Shown piece after piece: positions 54,327 to 63,016 of a stretch of DNA of 64,000 nt. The notes under the pieces were generated by a model that saw only the letters and a list, made by a program, of their open reading frames with translations, was not told the origin of the DNA and searched no databases. Source of the DNA: Mesorhizobium jarvisii. GTDB taxonomy: Bacteria > Pseudomonadota > Alphaproteobacteria > Rhizobiales > Rhizobiaceae. The DNA is taken from the NCBI RefSeq assembly GCF_003601985.1, contig NZ_QZXA01000011.1, positions 124,001-188,000 of the forward strand. Reading direction: 5' to 3'. The position numbers were made by a program, and so were the translations under genes. Position 1 is the first letter of the stretch; every line of letters starts with the position of its first letter.

Positions 54327-55058
54327 TCAGCGGTAACCGGCGGCTTCGTCGTAGTGTTTGAAATCGACCAGCGTGCCGAGCATCTGCAGATAGGCGACAA
54401 GCGCGTCCATCTCGGTGACCTGCTGCGGATTGCCGTCGAGATCGCCGACCTTCGCTTTCGGATAGCGGGCCAAGAGGCCGGATATGTCGGCGTTGGGATC
54501 GGCCTGCGCCGTCAAATCGGCGTTGGCGTTCGCGATCATGTCGTCGGAGTAGGGGACGCCAACGCGCCTGTTCGCAACCAGATGCGTCGAGAAGTCCTTC
54601 ACCTCGATCGGCTTGTCCTTGAGAAAGGCATAGCCCGGCATGATCGATTCCGGCACCACCGATCGCGGATCGGACAGATGCTGCACATGCCACGTGTTCG
54701 AGTAGCGGTCGCCGACCCGGGCCAGATCCGGCCCGGTTCGCTTTGATCCCCATTGGAACGGGTGATCGTACATCGACTCGGCCGCCAGGCTGTAATGACC
54801 ATAGCGCTCGACCTCGTCCCGGAATGGCCTGATCATCTGGCTGTGGCAGAGGTAGCAGCCCTCACGCACATAGATATTGCGGCCGGCGAGTTCGAGCGGC
54901 GAGTAAGGCCGCATGCCTTCGACCTTCTCGATCGTATTGTCGAGATAGAAGAGCGGGGCGATCTCGACGATGCCGCCGACCGTCACCACCAGAAGGGAAC
55001 CAACGAGAAGAAGCGTGGCGTTCTTCTCGATGATCGCGTGTCTGTCCATCAAGCCCAT
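54327..55058 (-). CDS. fixO: cbb3 oxidase monoheme cytochrome c subunit CcoO/FixO
   Basis: The 243-residue protein has an N-terminal membrane helix and one heme c site, CYLCHSQM, in the typical YVREGCYLCHSQMIRPF context. It starts 9 bp after the fixN stop. Confidence 0.95.
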   Translation of the reverse strand: MGLMDRHAIIEKNATLLLVGSLLVVTVGGIVEIAPLFYLDNTIEKVEGMRPYSPLELAGRNIYVREGCYLCHSQMIRPFRDEVERYGHYSLAAESMYDHPFQWGSKRTGPDLARVGDRYSNTWHVQHLSDPRSVVPESIMPGYAFLKDKPIEVKDFSTHLVANRRVGVPYSDDMIANANADLTAQADPNADISGLLARYPKAKVGDLDGNPQQVTEMDALVAYLQMLGTLVDFKHYDEAAGYR

Positions 55059-55067
55059 TTCTGGCTC

Positions 55068-56678
55068 CTATTGTGCAGGCTGTAGAGCGGGAACGGAGCC
55101 CGGCAACGGTTGCTCCTGGCGCTGGTGGCCGAGGATCGTCATGGTGATGTTCCAGGCCATGATCAGGGCGCCGGACAGGTACATGGCTCCGCCGATGGCG
55201 CGCATGACGTAATAGGGATGCATGGCGGCGACGGTTTCGGCGAAGGAGTAGACCAGGAAGCCCTGCTCGTCGTATTCGCGCCACATCAGGCCCTGCATGA
55301 TGCCGGAAACCCACATGACCGCGGCGTAGACGACGATGCCGAGTGTCGCCAGCCAGAAGTGCCAGGTCACGAGGCGCAGCGAGTAGAGGCGTTCACGGTT
55401 CCACAGCTTCGGCACCATGTAATAGATCGCGCCGAACGAGATCATGCCGACCCAGCCGAGTGCGCCGGAATGAACGTGGCCGATGGTCCAGTCGGTGTAG
55501 TGGCTGAGCGAGTTGACCGACTTGATCGACATCATCGGGCCTTCGAAGGTCGACATGCCGTAGAAGGCGATGGCGATCACCATCATGCGGATGATCGGAT
55601 CGGTGCGGATCTTGTCCCAGGCACCGGACAGCGTCATCAGGCCGTTGATCATCCCGCCCCATGACGGCATCCAGAGCATGATCGAGAACACCATGCCGAG
55701 CGTCTGCGCCCAATCGGGCAGGGCGGTATAGTGGAGATGATGCGGGCCAGCCCAGATATAGAGGAAGATCAGCGCCCAGAAGTGGATGATCGAAAGGCGA
55801 TAGGAGTAGACCGGCCGGTTGGCCTGCTTGGGCACGAAGTAATACATCATGCCGAGGAAGCCGGCCGTCAGGAAGAAGCCGACCGCATTGTGGCCATACC
55901 ACCATTGCGTCAGCGCATCCTGGACACCGGAAAATGCGGAATAACTCTTCGAGCCCAGGAAGGAGGCCGGCATCGACAGGTTGTTGACCACATGCAGCAT
56001 CGCGATGGTCACGATGAACGACAGGTAGAACCAGTTGGCGACGTAGATATGCGGTTCCTTGCGCTTCAGGATCGTGCCGAGGAACAGGAGGAGATAGGCG
56101 ACCCAGACGATGGTCAGCCAGATGTCGACATACCATTCAGGCTCGGCGTATTCGCGGGATTCGGTAATGCCGAGCAGATAGCCGGTGGCCGCCATGACGA
56201 TGAAAAGCTGGTAGCCCCAGAACACGAACCAGGCGAGATTGCCGCCGAAAAGCCGGGCGCGGCAGGTGCGCTGCACCACATACATTGACGTGCAAAGCAG
56301 AGCGTTGCCGCCGAAGGCAAAAACGACGCCGGATGTGTGCAGCGGCCGCAAGCGCCCAAAATTGAACCAGGGCTGGATGTTGAGATCCGGGTAGGCAAGC
56401 TGCAGCGCGATGACCACGCCGACGAGCATGCCGACCACGCCCCAGAACATGGTGGCGATGGCGCCGTAGCGGATCGGCCCATCCATATAGGCGGACGGAT
56501 CGATCCGCGCTGCCGGCGCGAAACTGGTCTTGCGCAGAAGAATAGCGATAAAGCCCAGCAGCACGATGAACAGCACCCACATATGCTGGCGGAAAGGCTC
56601 ATCCACGCCAAAGCCGGCGGCCACCAGGGCCGCGAATGCAAACAGGCTTAGAGCCACAGTTTCAGTGCCGAATTTCAT
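55068..56678 (-). CDS. fixN: cbb3 oxidase catalytic subunit CcoN/FixN
   Basis: The 536-residue heme-copper oxidase subunit has about twelve hydrophobic segments and signature parts such as WWYGHNAVGFFLTAGFLGMM (copper-site His-Asn region) and YTDWTIGHVHSGALGW. ATG 56678 was chosen over 56717, which would add a non-conserved extension close to the expected transcript start. Confidence 0.95.
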   Translation of the reverse strand: MKFGTETVALSLFAFAALVAAGFGVDEPFRQHMWVLFIVLLGFIAILLRKTSFAPAARIDPSAYMDGPIRYGAIATMFWGVVGMLVGVVIALQLAYPDLNIQPWFNFGRLRPLHTSGVVFAFGGNALLCTSMYVVQRTCRARLFGGNLAWFVFWGYQLFIVMAATGYLLGITESREYAEPEWYVDIWLTIVWVAYLLLFLGTILKRKEPHIYVANWFYLSFIVTIAMLHVVNNLSMPASFLGSKSYSAFSGVQDALTQWWYGHNAVGFFLTAGFLGMMYYFVPKQANRPVYSYRLSIIHFWALIFLYIWAGPHHLHYTALPDWAQTLGMVFSIMLWMPSWGGMINGLMTLSGAWDKIRTDPIIRMMVIAIAFYGMSTFEGPMMSIKSVNSLSHYTDWTIGHVHSGALGWVGMISFGAIYYMVPKLWNRERLYSLRLVTWHFWLATLGIVVYAAVMWVSGIMQGLMWREYDEQGFLVYSFAETVAAMHPYYVMRAIGGAMYLSGALIMAWNITMTILGHQRQEQPLPGSVPALQPAQ

Positions 56679-56757
56679 GACATGTCCCCGACCTCGGATT
56701 CCGTGCGCGGAAAACAATCCGCATCAGCACCAATTCCTCAGCCGGGTTGCCGGCGCC

Positions 56758-56771
56758 TTGATCCATGTCAA
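56758..56771. promoter_or_regulatory. FixK/FNR box between fixN and the hemerythrin gene
   Basis: TTGATCCATGTCAA is a near-perfect FixK/FNR box. Expected transcript starts about 41 bp to either side fit fixN (near 56723) and the divergent gene (near 56806). Confidence 0.88.
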
Positions 56772-56827
56772 AGCCCACCGCGTTATCATTGGGCAGCGTA
56801 AGCCTTGTGAAAGACCGGAGGCTGACA

Positions 56828-57331
56828 TTGAATTCGGAGAAAGTGCGAGGATCGTCGCTGTTTGAAAACTACCGGGACATCTCCACGCTGGCCGGGCGGG
56901 AGGCCGTCCCGACCGCTGTGATGCGGCGTGCGCATGACGAGAAACTCCGCCTTTGCGATGCTTTGGAAAAAATCGCGGACGCTCTGCCGGGTGTTGATCG
57001 GATGATATGCCTCAGCACAGCCAACTCGATCGTGCCGCTTCTGCGCAGTATCCATCAGTACGAAGAGGCGATCATTTTTCCGGCTTACGAGGAGGCGGTG
57101 GTCGGCAGCGAGGCGAACCTTGCCTCGACCCGACGATTGCGGGCCGAGCATGTGGAAGACGAATGCTTTGCCGGTGAGGTGACTGAAATCCTGCTGGCCA
57201 TCGGACATGGCGAGACAGTCGAGAATCCCGAAGCCATCGGGTTCATGTTGCGCGGCCTGTTCGAGAACTTGCGCCGGCACATCGCGTTTGAACGCGAGCA
57301 CGTGCTGCCGATGATCGGGATCGCTGATTGA
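56828..57331 (+). CDS. Hemerythrin-domain protein
   Basis: The 167-residue helical protein has hemerythrin-type ligand segments: RAHDEKLRL, IHQYEEAIIFPAYEE, RAEHVEDE and RRHIAFEREHVLP. Such proteins bind O2 or NO at a di-iron site and are often FNR-controlled. ATG 56765 would lie inside the FixK box and GTG 56807 at the expected transcript start, so TTG 56828, with GGAGG 7 bp upstream, is the best start. It shares its control region with fixNOQP. Confidence 0.82.
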   Translation: MNSEKVRGSSLFENYRDISTLAGREAVPTAVMRRAHDEKLRLCDALEKIADALPGVDRMICLSTANSIVPLLRSIHQYEEAIIFPAYEEAVVGSEANLASTRRLRAEHVEDECFAGEVTEILLAIGHGETVENPEAIGFMLRGLFENLRRHIAFEREHVLPMIGIAD

Positions 57332-57333
57332 GG

Positions 57334-58062
57334 TCAGGCGCCAGAGCGGCCGGCCAAGCGGGTAAGGCTGGTCACCGTTACATGTCGATTGTTCTCGGTC
57401 CGGATTAGCCCATCTGTCCGCAGCCGGGTCAACTGGCGGCTCACCGTCTCGATCGTCAGGCCGAGGAAATCGGCGATGTCGGCGCGTGTGAGCGGCAGCT
57501 CGAAGCTCGTCGCGTTGGTGGCCGGATCGAGCGTGGGATCGATGTTTCTGGCAATCATCAGGAGGAAGCTCGCCACTTTTTCGGCGGCCGTCTTGCGTCC
57601 CAGCGTCACCATCCAGTCGCGTGCTTCGTCAAGCTCGTTCAATGTCTGCTTGAGCAGGCGATGCTCGAGCTCTGGCGATTCCCTCATCATTCTCTCGATG
57701 GACGCTCTTGGAAACGAGCACAGGGAGACGGCCGTTGCCGCTTCGGCGTTGATAGCGCTTTCCACCTTGAATGGCCGCCCCAGAAAATCGGGAGCAAACT
57801 GAAGCCCGACAATCTGTTGGCGACCGTCCGAAAGGCTTTTCGTCAGCTTCACCACGCCGGAAAGCACGTTGGAATAGCTGTCGACGGTCTCGGCGTCGCC
57901 AATCAGTTCCACGCCCGGTTCAATGGTGTGCTTTGACGAAATCTTGGCGAGCCCGACCAATTGATCGGCGTCGAGCGCACCGCAGACGCCGCGATGCCGC
58001 GCCTCGCATGATTGGCAAAGCACGGGAATGCCGGCGCTATGAACATCTTGACGCACTGTCAT
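57334..58062 (-). CDS. fnrN: FNR/FnrN-type oxygen-responsive regulator (Crp-Fnr family)
   Basis: The 242-residue regulator has the four cysteines of an oxygen-sensitive [4Fe-4S] cluster (Cys16, Cys19, Cys27, Cys115), a cyclic-nucleotide-like domain, and an Fnr DNA-binding helix (ETVSRQLTRL) that reads TTGA half-sites. ATG 58062 fits family length; ATG 58110 would add 16 residues, and ATG 58143 would lie only 5 bp from the FNR box. It probably activates fixNOQP, fixGHIS and hemN at low oxygen and regulates itself. Confidence 0.9.
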   Translation of the reverse strand: MTVRQDVHSAGIPVLCQSCEARHRGVCGALDADQLVGLAKISSKHTIEPGVELIGDAETVDSYSNVLSGVVKLTKSLSDGRQQIVGLQFAPDFLGRPFKVESAINAEAATAVSLCSFPRASIERMMRESPELEHRLLKQTLNELDEARDWMVTLGRKTAAEKVASFLLMIARNIDPTLDPATNATSFELPLTRADIADFLGLTIETVSRQLTRLRTDGLIRTENNRHVTVTSLTRLAGRSGA

Positions 58063-58148
58063 CACGATCGTCCCATGGCCCTGGGTATCGGCAAGATAAG
58101 TGTCGGCCATTGAAAAAGCCTTGTGACAGTTTGTCCGGTGCAAAGGCT

Positions 58149-58162
58149 TTGACCGAAATCAA
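58149..58162. promoter_or_regulatory. FNR box between fnrN and hemN
   Basis: TTGACCGAAATCAA has one half-site ATCAA and one TTGAC; it lies between divergent fnrN and hemN, 56 bp before the hemN start. Confidence 0.8.
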
Positions 58163-58218
58163 GGCATTGGCGCGCGATTGCGGCCATTGCCTGACCTTGC
58201 AAACACAGGGAAAGCGAC

Positions 58219-59568
58219 ATGCAACCGGAAGTGGCCGCCAGGCTTGGCGAAAATGTACCGCGCTACACGAGCTATCCGACGGCGCCTCATTTCCACCCGG
58301 GGGTTGATGCGACTGTCTGTCGGACTTGGCTCGAAGCGCTCGAAAGCCATGACGAGATATCGCTCTATCTGCATATTCCCTACTGCGACAAGCTGTGCTG
58401 GTTCTGCGCATGCCACACCAAGCAGACCCGGCACTATCAGCCGGTGGCAAATTTTCTACACTCCTTGCATAGAGAGATCGAGACGATTGGCAGCCTCGTG
58501 CGCGGCAAGGGCCGGGTGCGCGCCATCCATTTCGGCGGCGGCTCGCCGACGATGCTGAAGCCCGAGGACATCCTGTCGCTGGGAAAAGCGCTGCGTGATC
58601 GTTTCGATGTGCTCGACGATGCCAGCCTCAGTGTCGAAATCGATCCCAGCGACATGGATGAGGCCCGGCTCGACGCCCTCTGCGCGATCGGCATGACGAG
58701 AGCGAGCCTCGGCGTTCAGGATTTCGATCCCAAGGTGCAGCAAGCCATCAATCGCGAGCAAAGCTTCCTGCTGACCAAGAGCGTAGTGGACGCCGTGCGG
58801 GCGCGTGGCGTGAATTCGGTGAACCTCGACCTGCTCTACGGACTGCCGCACCAGACCCTTGAGAGTGTTGCCCGGACCGTCGCCCAGGCGTTGACGTTGC
58901 AGCCCGACAGGCTAGCGCTGTTCGGCTATGCACATGTTCCCTGGTTCAAGAAACATCAGACCATGATCGACGAAGCATGGCTCCCCGATTCTGCCGGACG
59001 GTTGGCGCAATCGCAGCTCGCCGCCCGGCTGATCGTGGACGCCGGATACGAGGCCCTGGGCCTGGACCATTTCGCCAAGCCGGACGATACGCTCGCCATC
59101 TCGGCTCGCACCGGCAAGATACGTCGCAATTTCCAGGGCTATACAGAGGACAATTGCGAGACGCTGATCGGGCTCGGGCCGTCCGCGATCAGCCGGTACC
59201 GCCAGGGCTACGCCCAGAACATCGTCGCAACCGGCGCATACGAGAAGGCCGTGGATTCCGGACAGCTGGCAGTGGCGCGCGGCATCGAGCTCAGCGTCGA
59301 CGATCTGGCGAGAGGCTGGATCATCGAGCGTCTGATGTGCCATTTCGCCTTCTCGGCCATCGAACTGGTCGAACGCTTCGGCGACGTCGGCCAGCGACTC
59401 CTGGCCCTAGCAAGTCGACTTGCGATCAGCGGCGGCGACCTGCTGCTTCGGCTCGACGGCGAAAACTTCGTCGTGCCGAAGGACAGCCGCCCGCTTGTCA
59501 GGACGGTGGCAGCGAAGTTCGACAAGTACCTCGAAGCCGGCACGGCCAGGCATTCAGTGGCGGTCTGA
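58219..59568 (+). CDS. hemN: Oxygen-independent coproporphyrinogen III dehydrogenase
   Basis: The 449-residue radical SAM enzyme makes protoporphyrinogen IX precursor without oxygen. The cluster motif is CDKLCWFCAC (Cys56, Cys60, Cys63, with Cys65 following, as in HemN), then FGGGSPTML. Length is normal. Its FNR box links haem synthesis to the cbb3 oxidase genes next door. Confidence 0.95.
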   Translation: MQPEVAARLGENVPRYTSYPTAPHFHPGVDATVCRTWLEALESHDEISLYLHIPYCDKLCWFCACHTKQTRHYQPVANFLHSLHREIETIGSLVRGKGRVRAIHFGGGSPTMLKPEDILSLGKALRDRFDVLDDASLSVEIDPSDMDEARLDALCAIGMTRASLGVQDFDPKVQQAINREQSFLLTKSVVDAVRARGVNSVNLDLLYGLPHQTLESVARTVAQALTLQPDRLALFGYAHVPWFKKHQTMIDEAWLPDSAGRLAQSQLAARLIVDAGYEALGLDHFAKPDDTLAISARTGKIRRNFQGYTEDNCETLIGLGPSAISRYRQGYAQNIVATGAYEKAVDSGQLAVARGIELSVDDLARGWIIERLMCHFAFSAIELVERFGDVGQRLLALASRLAISGGDLLLRLDGENFVVPKDSRPLVRTVAAKFDKYLEAGTARHSVAV

Positions 59569-59580
59569 GCGCCTGTCCGG

Positions 59581-60012
59581 TCAGAAGTGCTCGCCGACCC
59601 TGAACGGGCCGATACGCGTTCCCGCCGCGATCAGATAAGCGGTCGACCAGCCGATCAGGAGAAACCCGTTCACGCCCTCGAGCGCCGCCAGGACGCGCCA
59701 GCCATGGGCGGGAACCACGTCCCCATATCCGACCGTCGAAAAGGTGATGGTGGAAAAATAAAGCGCGGTCTCGAAGTCAGGCAAGACGCCGAGTTCAAGA
59801 TATACGCCGGCCCACAGCCACACCTCGGCCGTGATGACGGCAAAGAGCCCCATGACGACGCTGATCATCGCAATCACTCGGCTGCGCCGGCCATGCATGC
59901 GGAAGCGAGCCACGAGGTGCGCCATGGCGTGGGTGATCGCGATGAGGCCGAAGGTGTGGATGAGGACCGTCAGGCTGATGACGATCGTGCCGGCGAACAG
60001 ATTTATGACCAT
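59581..60012 (-). CDS. Two-helix potassium channel-family protein
   Basis: The 143-residue membrane protein has four hydrophobic stretches and a pore with filter TVGYGD. ATG 60012 (MVINLFAGT) begins at the first hydrophobic stretch; a frame to 60096 adds a polar extension with no ribosome-binding site. It is convergent with hemN. A weak FNR-like box lies 34 bp upstream. Confidence 0.88.
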   Translation of the reverse strand: MVINLFAGTIVISLTVLIHTFGLIAITHAMAHLVARFRMHGRRSRVIAMISVVMGLFAVITAEVWLWAGVYLELGVLPDFETALYFSTITFSTVGYGDVVPAHGWRVLAALEGVNGFLLIGWSTAYLIAAGTRIGPFRVGEHF

Positions 60013-60324
60013 ATGCTGATCGTAGCGGCGCAGCGGCGCTTTGCATTGTGCAAGATCAAACCGATGGAGGCGGCCTTCTTCTGGGGCGCCGGCCAAGATC
60101 CGGCATTGCGCAAATATTTCGCGGTCGACTTTACCGAATTACAATCAGTCATCTGCTAAGGTACATCGATATCTCGGACGATCGCCGCCAGGCGAAGGCA
60201 TGATGCCGCCCCGTCCGTGCCGGTTTGAGGCCGGCGGTTGCGCTCTTCACGCATGACTGCGGCGCCGGCAATGCGCCCTGTTTCGCCGCCGCGCCAAGCG
60301 CGTCGGCTTCCGAAAGGCTATCCG
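60013..60324. other. Intergenic region between channel and signalling operon
   Basis: These 312 bp hold no recognisable gene. TTGTGCAAGATCAA at 60046-60059 has one perfect FNR half-site (ATCAA) and one poor half, and could govern the channel gene. No clear promoter was fixed for the plus-strand operon. Confidence 0.5.
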
Positions 60325-60828
60325 ATGAAAATCCTGATCGTGGCGGCGCTGCTGGGCGCACTGCCTCTCTCCAATGCCATGTGCGCCACGCTTGGAGCAC
60401 CCAGGGGCGATGTCGTCCTGACGGTCACCGGTCACATCGACAACACCAACGCTGGAAACACCGCGACCTTTGACATTGCCATGCTGCAGGCACTTGCCGG
60501 CAGGCGGGCGATCATGGAAACCCCCTGGACCGAGGGCGCCACCGAGTTCGATGGGCCATATCTGAAGGCCGTCCTCGATGCCGCCGGCGCCCATGGCAAG
60601 ACGCTGCGGGTCAAAGCCCTCAACGACTACGCGGCCGACGTTCCGGTCGAGGATGCCACCGACTATGAGACGATCCTTGCACTCAAGATGAACGGCAAGC
60701 CGATGTCGGTTCGCGACAAGGGGCCCCTCTTCATGATCTACCCGTTCGACAAGAACCACGAACTCTACAACGAGAAATACTTCTCGCGTTCGGTGTGGCA
60801 GATCAAGGAAATCGAGGTCGTCGATTGA
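60325..60828 (+). CDS. Secreted molybdopterin-oxidoreductase-fold protein lacking the Mo-ligand Cys
   Basis: The 167-residue protein has a signal peptide (MKILIVAALLGALPLSNA) and a mature part resembling the sulfite-oxidase-type molybdopterin domain (TFDIAMLQALAG, GPYLKAVLDAAG, RDKGPLFMIYPFD). The only cysteine is at the signal cut site, so the usual metal-ligand cysteine is absent and enzyme activity is doubtful. Its stop overlaps the kinase start (TTGA), suggesting a sensory partner of the kinase. ATG 60325 is chosen; the frame to 60238 lacks support. Confidence 0.8.
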   Translation: MKILIVAALLGALPLSNAMCATLGAPRGDVVLTVTGHIDNTNAGNTATFDIAMLQALAGRRAIMETPWTEGATEFDGPYLKAVLDAAGAHGKTLRVKALNDYAADVPVEDATDYETILALKMNGKPMSVRDKGPLFMIYPFDKNHELYNEKYFSRSVWQIKEIEVVD

Positions 60829-63014
60829 AACCCAAGCTGATCGAGAGCCGGGAGGCCGTTCGGCGGGCCGGGAAGGCGACGCGATACCTGATCGCGGTCT
60901 CCGTGGGGCTGATGCTTGCGCTTGGGGGCGCCTTCGCCCATCTGGCCGCTAGGCAGAACACACTGCAGGATAGCATTCGCGAGGACGCCTTGTGGGCGGT
61001 CTACCAGCTGGATAGGGAAAGCCGGAGCCTCGCGCAGGCGATAGACCGGCTGACCAGCAAAAGCGCCGTCAGCGCCGAGGAGGTCAGGGCGCTCAATCTG
61101 CGCTATGACATCCTTTATTCGCGGCTCTCGATCCTCGACAATTCAAAATATGCCTCCTTCTTTGAAACCAACGAAACCTTCCGAGGCGTGCGTATGCAGG
61201 TGCGGGGTCTCGTCGTCGGACTTGAATCCGTCTTCGACCGCATAGCCGCCGACGGAGCGGTCGAGCATGCGACCTTGATCGGCGCCTCGGATACCCTTGT
61301 TCGCCTGCTGAAGGTCACGGAAGGCCTGCTCAGCTACACCAACGCCTCGGTTTCGGCCTCACGCGCCGATGCCCGCGACGAGGTGATGCGGCTGCAGCAG
61401 CTGTCGGCGCTGGTCGTCCTGGCGCTGGGCTGCTCGATCGGACTGCTGATCCTGAATCTCATGCGCCAGTTGCGCATCGTTCAGGTCACCAGCCGTCAGC
61501 TTGAGGCGACGGCGGACGAATTGTCGATGGCGTACCGTGCGGCCGAGGTTGGCAACCGCGCCAAGTCCGAATTCATGGCCACCGTCGGCCATGAGATCCG
61601 CACTCCACTCAATGCCATTCTCGGCATGTCCGAACTGCTCTCCCTTTCGCAACTCGCGCCGCGCGACATGGAGAGTGTGCGTATCATCACAAGCTCCGGT
61701 CAAGCCCTGCTCGAGGTCATCAATGAGATCCTCGACTTCGCCAAGATCGAACATGGCGACTTCGCCGCCGAAAGTGTTCCCTTCGACGCGCCGGCCATGT
61801 TGCGTGACGTCGCCAGGGTCATGGAGGGCAGGGCGGACGAGCAGCGCGATCGCATCGAGATATCGAATGGCTGCGCGCATCATGGCGGATGGTACGTCGG
61901 CGATCCCACCCGGCTGCGGCGCGTGCTGCTCAATCTGTTGAGCAATGCGGTGAAATTCACCGAGAATGGCCTGATACGTCTCAGCATGGCGGAAAGCGAA
62001 GATGGGGCGCGGTTGCGCTTCCAGGTGTCCGACACCGGCATCGGAATCCCGCTGGAATCACGCCATCGCCTGTTCATGCCGTTCAGCCAGGTCGATGGCA
62101 CGATCAGCAGACGCTTCGGGGGTACCGGCCTTGGGCTGGCCATCTGCAAGAAAGTGGTCGAGGGGCTCGGCGGCACGATCGGGGTCGACAGCAGCCTAGG
62201 GGTCGGGAGCTGCTTCTGGTTCGAGGTGCCGGCCAAGCGCAGCGATCCGCCCGTCGTCACCACGACGCGCGCCGTTGTGCTGCCATCATTCAACATCCTT
62301 GTGGTCGAGGACAATGCGGTGAACCGCGAGGTGGCGCAGCAGTTTCTCGAATTGCTGGGCCAACGCGCCGTTCTGGCCGCAGATGGCCGCGAAGGCGTTT
62401 GCCTGGCATCGGAATGGCAGTTCGATCTGATCCTCATGGACATGCAGATGCCGGTCATGGATGGGATCGAGGCCACCCGTACCATCAGGGCGGCGGGCAA
62501 CAGGGTGCCGATCGTTGCGATGACGGCAAATGCGTCCGATGAAGATCGCAGACGCTGCATCGAGGCGGGCATGGACGGGTTCGAGGCCAAGCCGGTCACC
62601 ATGGCGAGGCTCGGCCATCTGATTGACGGGCTCGCCGGAGCCGCCGGCCGAATGGCGCCTGTCATACCCCGCCTGGGCGGCGATGAAGCCGCTGACGGCG
62701 GAACTCCCATGGACCTGCGGACGCGCGAATTGATCGAGACTCTTGGACAGGATGCATTCCACAGATTGATGGATTCGTTTCTGGACGACTCCGCCGCGCT
62801 GCTTCGCGACCTGCATCGCGCAATGTCGAGCAGCGACCGGACGCTCGCCGACAGAACGCTCCATTCGCTCAAGGGCGCCGCTGCCAATCTGGGCCTGACG
62901 TCACTCGCGGCCTTGGCTGATGAGGGCCGCTGCCGACCACTCGACGTCAAGCTGACCAAGGATATCGAGCAGGAAGTTGCGCGGATCGACCGAAACGGCA
63001 GAAGGGCGGCGTAG
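60825..63014 (+). CDS. Hybrid sensor histidine kinase (HisKA-HATPase-REC-HPt)
   Basis: The 729-residue protein has two membrane helices (about 21-42 and 193-213) around a periplasmic sensor of about 150 residues, then HisKA (His256 in TVGHEIRTPLN), an ATPase domain with DTGIGIP and FGGTGLGLAICKK, a receiver domain (LILMDMQMPVMDG, Asp near 537) and a C-terminal HPt domain (LHSLKGAAANLG, His near 680). The start is TTG 60825 overlapping the previous stop; GTG 60795 is an alternative. It probably phosphorylates the regulator encoded next. Confidence 0.92.
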   Translation: MKPKLIESREAVRRAGKATRYLIAVSVGLMLALGGAFAHLAARQNTLQDSIREDALWAVYQLDRESRSLAQAIDRLTSKSAVSAEEVRALNLRYDILYSRLSILDNSKYASFFETNETFRGVRMQVRGLVVGLESVFDRIAADGAVEHATLIGASDTLVRLLKVTEGLLSYTNASVSASRADARDEVMRLQQLSALVVLALGCSIGLLILNLMRQLRIVQVTSRQLEATADELSMAYRAAEVGNRAKSEFMATVGHEIRTPLNAILGMSELLSLSQLAPRDMESVRIITSSGQALLEVINEILDFAKIEHGDFAAESVPFDAPAMLRDVARVMEGRADEQRDRIEISNGCAHHGGWYVGDPTRLRRVLLNLLSNAVKFTENGLIRLSMAESEDGARLRFQVSDTGIGIPLESRHRLFMPFSQVDGTISRRFGGTGLGLAICKKVVEGLGGTIGVDSSLGVGSCFWFEVPAKRSDPPVVTTTRAVVLPSFNILVVEDNAVNREVAQQFLELLGQRAVLAADGREGVCLASEWQFDLILMDMQMPVMDGIEATRTIRAAGNRVPIVAMTANASDEDRRRCIEAGMDGFEAKPVTMARLGHLIDGLAGAAGRMAPVIPRLGGDEAADGGTPMDLRTRELIETLGQDAFHRLMDSFLDDSAALLRDLHRAMSSSDRTLADRTLHSLKGAAANLGLTSLAALADEGRCRPLDVKLTKDIEQEVARIDRNGRRAA

Positions 63015-63016
63015 TG

